From contig NZ_MQWB01000001.1 in assembly GCF_002257665.1 (NCBI RefSeq), positions 2,952,619 through 3,016,618 on the forward strand: a stretch of 64,000 nucleotides of DNA, in the 5' to 3' direction. A program made the translations under genes and the position numbers. Each line of letters starts with the position of its first letter. The stretch's first letter is position 1. This document shows positions 62,723-64,000 of the stretch, one piece after another. This DNA comes from Rubricoccus marinus (lineage in GTDB: Bacteria > Bacteroidota > Rhodothermia > Rhodothermales > Rubricoccaceae). A model generated the notes under the pieces. The model had not been told where the DNA came from, searched no databases, and saw nothing but the letters and a program-made list of their open reading frames with translations.

Positions 62723-64000
62723 ATGTCCGCCCGCGATCTCACCGAGCAAGAAGAAGTCCGCCGTCAGCACCTCGCCGCGCTCCGCGAGGCCGGCATCGAG
62801 CCGTACCCCGCCGAGGCGTGGACCACGACGCACCACGCGCAAGAGGCGCTGGACCTGTTCGAGGACGCCAAACACGACCCCGAGGCCGAGGGGACGGAGC
62901 CCGTCCGCGTGGTCATCGCGGGCCGGATGCAGACCAAGCGCGTGATGGGCAAGGTGGCCTTTTTCCACCTCTCCGACGCCTCTGGCGCGATCCAGATCTA
63001 CGCCCGCCGCGACGACCTGGAGGACGGCTGGTACAACGCCATCTTTAAAAAGCTGCTCGACCCCGGCGACTGGCTGGGCATCGAAGGCACGCTGTTCCGG
63101 ACGCAGAAGGGCGAGGTGAGCGTGCACGCCGACAGGATCGTGCTGCTCTCGAAGAGCCTCAAGCCGCTGCCCGTCGAGAAGACGGTCGTGGACGAGGAGA
63201 CCGGCGAGAGCAAGACCTTCAACGAGGTCACCGATCCCGACTTCCGCTACCGCCAGCGCTACGCCGATCTCGCGCTGCACCCCGAGGTGCGCGACGTGTT
63301 CGTCAAGCGCGCCCGCCTCTTGCGCACCATGCGCGACTTCTTGGACGCCAGAGGCTACGTGGAAGTGGAAACGCCCGCGCTCCAGCCGCTCTATGGCGGC
63401 GCCGCCGCGCGTCCGTTCAAGACGCACGCGAACGCGCTGGACATGCCGCTCTTTCTCCGCATCGCGGACGAGCTGTACCTCAAGCGGCTCCTCGTGGGCG
63501 GCTTCGAGGGCGTGTACGAGATCGCGAAGGACTTCCGCAACGAGGGCCTCTCGCGCTTCCACAACCCCGAGTTCACCATGATGGAGTTGTACGTCGCCTT
63601 CCGCGACTACGACTGGATGATGAAGCTCGTGGAGACGATGCTGGAGGAGATCGCCCAAGCGCTCCACGGCACAAGCGAGGTCACCTGGGGCGAGCACACG
63701 CTGAGCTTCAAGGCGCCCTTTGCGCGCATCCCCATCTTCCAGGCCATCGAGGACAAGACGGGTCACAACCTGCGCGGCAAGACGCGCGACGAGGTCGCGG
63801 ACATCGCCAAGAGCTTGCACATCGCCGTGGACGATAGCATGGGGCTGGGCAAGCTTATCGACGAGGTCTTTGGCGAGACCGTCGAGCCGCACCTTATCCA
63901 GCCGACGTTTATCACGGACTACCCCGTCGAGCTCTCGCCTCTGGCGAAGCGGCACCGGACCGAGGAAGGTCTGGTCGAGCGCTTCGAGCTTATCGCGGGC
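62723..64000 (+). CDS. lysS: Lysyl-tRNA synthetase, class II (5' part)
   Basis: 426 residues visible; the gene runs off the window. N-terminal OB-fold anticodon-binding domain (VVIAGRMQTKRVMGKVAFFH, DASGAIQIYARRDDLED), then class II core: motif 1 region FLDARGYVEVETPALQPLYG, ARPFKTHANALDMPLFLRIA, motif 2 VYEIAKDFRNEGLSRFHNPE and FTMMELYVAFRDY. Three 10-mer copies are present, in loops. Divergent from dps with a 267-bp spacer. Confidence 0.96.
   Translation, partial: MSARDLTEQEEVRRQHLAALREAGIEPYPAEAWTTTHHAQEALDLFEDAKHDPEAEGTEPVRVVIAGRMQTKRVMGKVAFFHLSDASGAIQIYARRDDLEDGWYNAIFKKLLDPGDWLGIEGTLFRTQKGEVSVHADRIVLLSKSLKPLPVEKTVVDEETGESKTFNEVTDPDFRYRQRYADLALHPEVRDVFVKRARLLRTMRDFLDARGYVEVETPALQPLYGGAAARPFKTHANALDMPLFLRIADELYLKRLLVGGFEGVYEIAKDFRNEGLSRFHNPEFTMMELYVAFRDYDWMMKLVETMLEEIAQALHGTSEVTWGEHTLSFKAPFARIPIFQAIEDKTGHNLRGKTRDEVADIAKSLHIAVDDSMGLGKLIDEVFGETVEPHLIQPTFITDYPVELSPLAKRHRTEEGLVERFELIAG

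Overview
The window reads as a chromosomal segment of a high-GC, Gram-negative member of the Bacteroidota/Rhodothermota line, most likely Rubricoccaceae-like (Rubricoccus/Rubrivirga). This is inferred from TonB-dependent receptor and carboxypeptidase-like regulatory domains, a type IX secretion (T9SS) C-terminal domain, a PID-CTERM-like sorting tail, a TGT without zinc ligands, and pyrimidine-rich, Shine-Dalgarno-poor leaders. No rRNA, tRNA, CRISPR array, prophage or insertion sequence was recognised.

Layout. 1-4.3 kb: end of a TonB receptor, a lipoprotein-type sensor kinase with its NarL-type regulator, and a small secreted protein. 4.3-13.3 kb: a probable micro-ORF with a terminator, an ankyrin protein, secreted/lipoprotein unknowns, a cupin, a DUF3095 protein next to a GAF histidine kinase, DUF4235, MltF and a small antitoxin-like protein. 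13.3-20.2 kb: solute-binding lipoprotein, Der, an envelope MsrA-MsrB fusion plus a second MsrB, EttA. 20.4-33.2 kb: PID-CTERM protein, T9SS subtilisin, AhpD-like protein, esterase, DinB protein, DnaQ-UvrC fusion, alkaline phosphatase, orphan SRA-domain protein, EcsC, sigma-54 response regulator. 33.6-41.6 kb: TetR regulator, TolC, adaptor and RND permease (forward strand). 41.7-45.9 kb: MHYT hybrid kinase and tgt. 46.2-52.7 kb: a second RND system (adaptor, permease, TolC; reverse strand). 53-56.7 kb: UbiA-family transferase, DprE1, DprE2 (polyprenyl-phospho-arabinose precursor pathway) plus an Imm50-like protein. 56.9-64 kb: glycyl-tRNA synthetase, small envelope proteins, aldo/keto reductase, exported Dps and the start of lysS.

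The outstanding signal is not a gene. The 10-mer GCCTCTGGCG and its complement CGCCAGAGGC occur inside and between genes throughout. A hand count of the 9-mer core gave about 240 copies (roughly 121 in one orientation, 124 in the other), about one per 260 bp, where base composition predicts about two. Copies pair as 18-bp perfect palindromes that repeatedly begin directly at stop codons. Inside genes they appear as ASG, PLA, PEA, ARG or RQR, mainly in linkers, signal-peptide regions and tails, and they are almost absent from conserved cores such as glycyl-tRNA synthetase. The pattern resembles DNA uptake sequences or the cyanobacterial HIP1 octamer, but its role is unknown.

The genes are mainly envelope-directed: two tripartite efflux pumps, envelope repair of methionine sulfoxide, an exported ferritin-like protein, murein lytic enzyme, T9SS and sorting-signal cargo, and lipid-linked sugar synthesis. 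They are mixed with housekeeping translation genes (der, ettA, tgt, glyQS, lysS).
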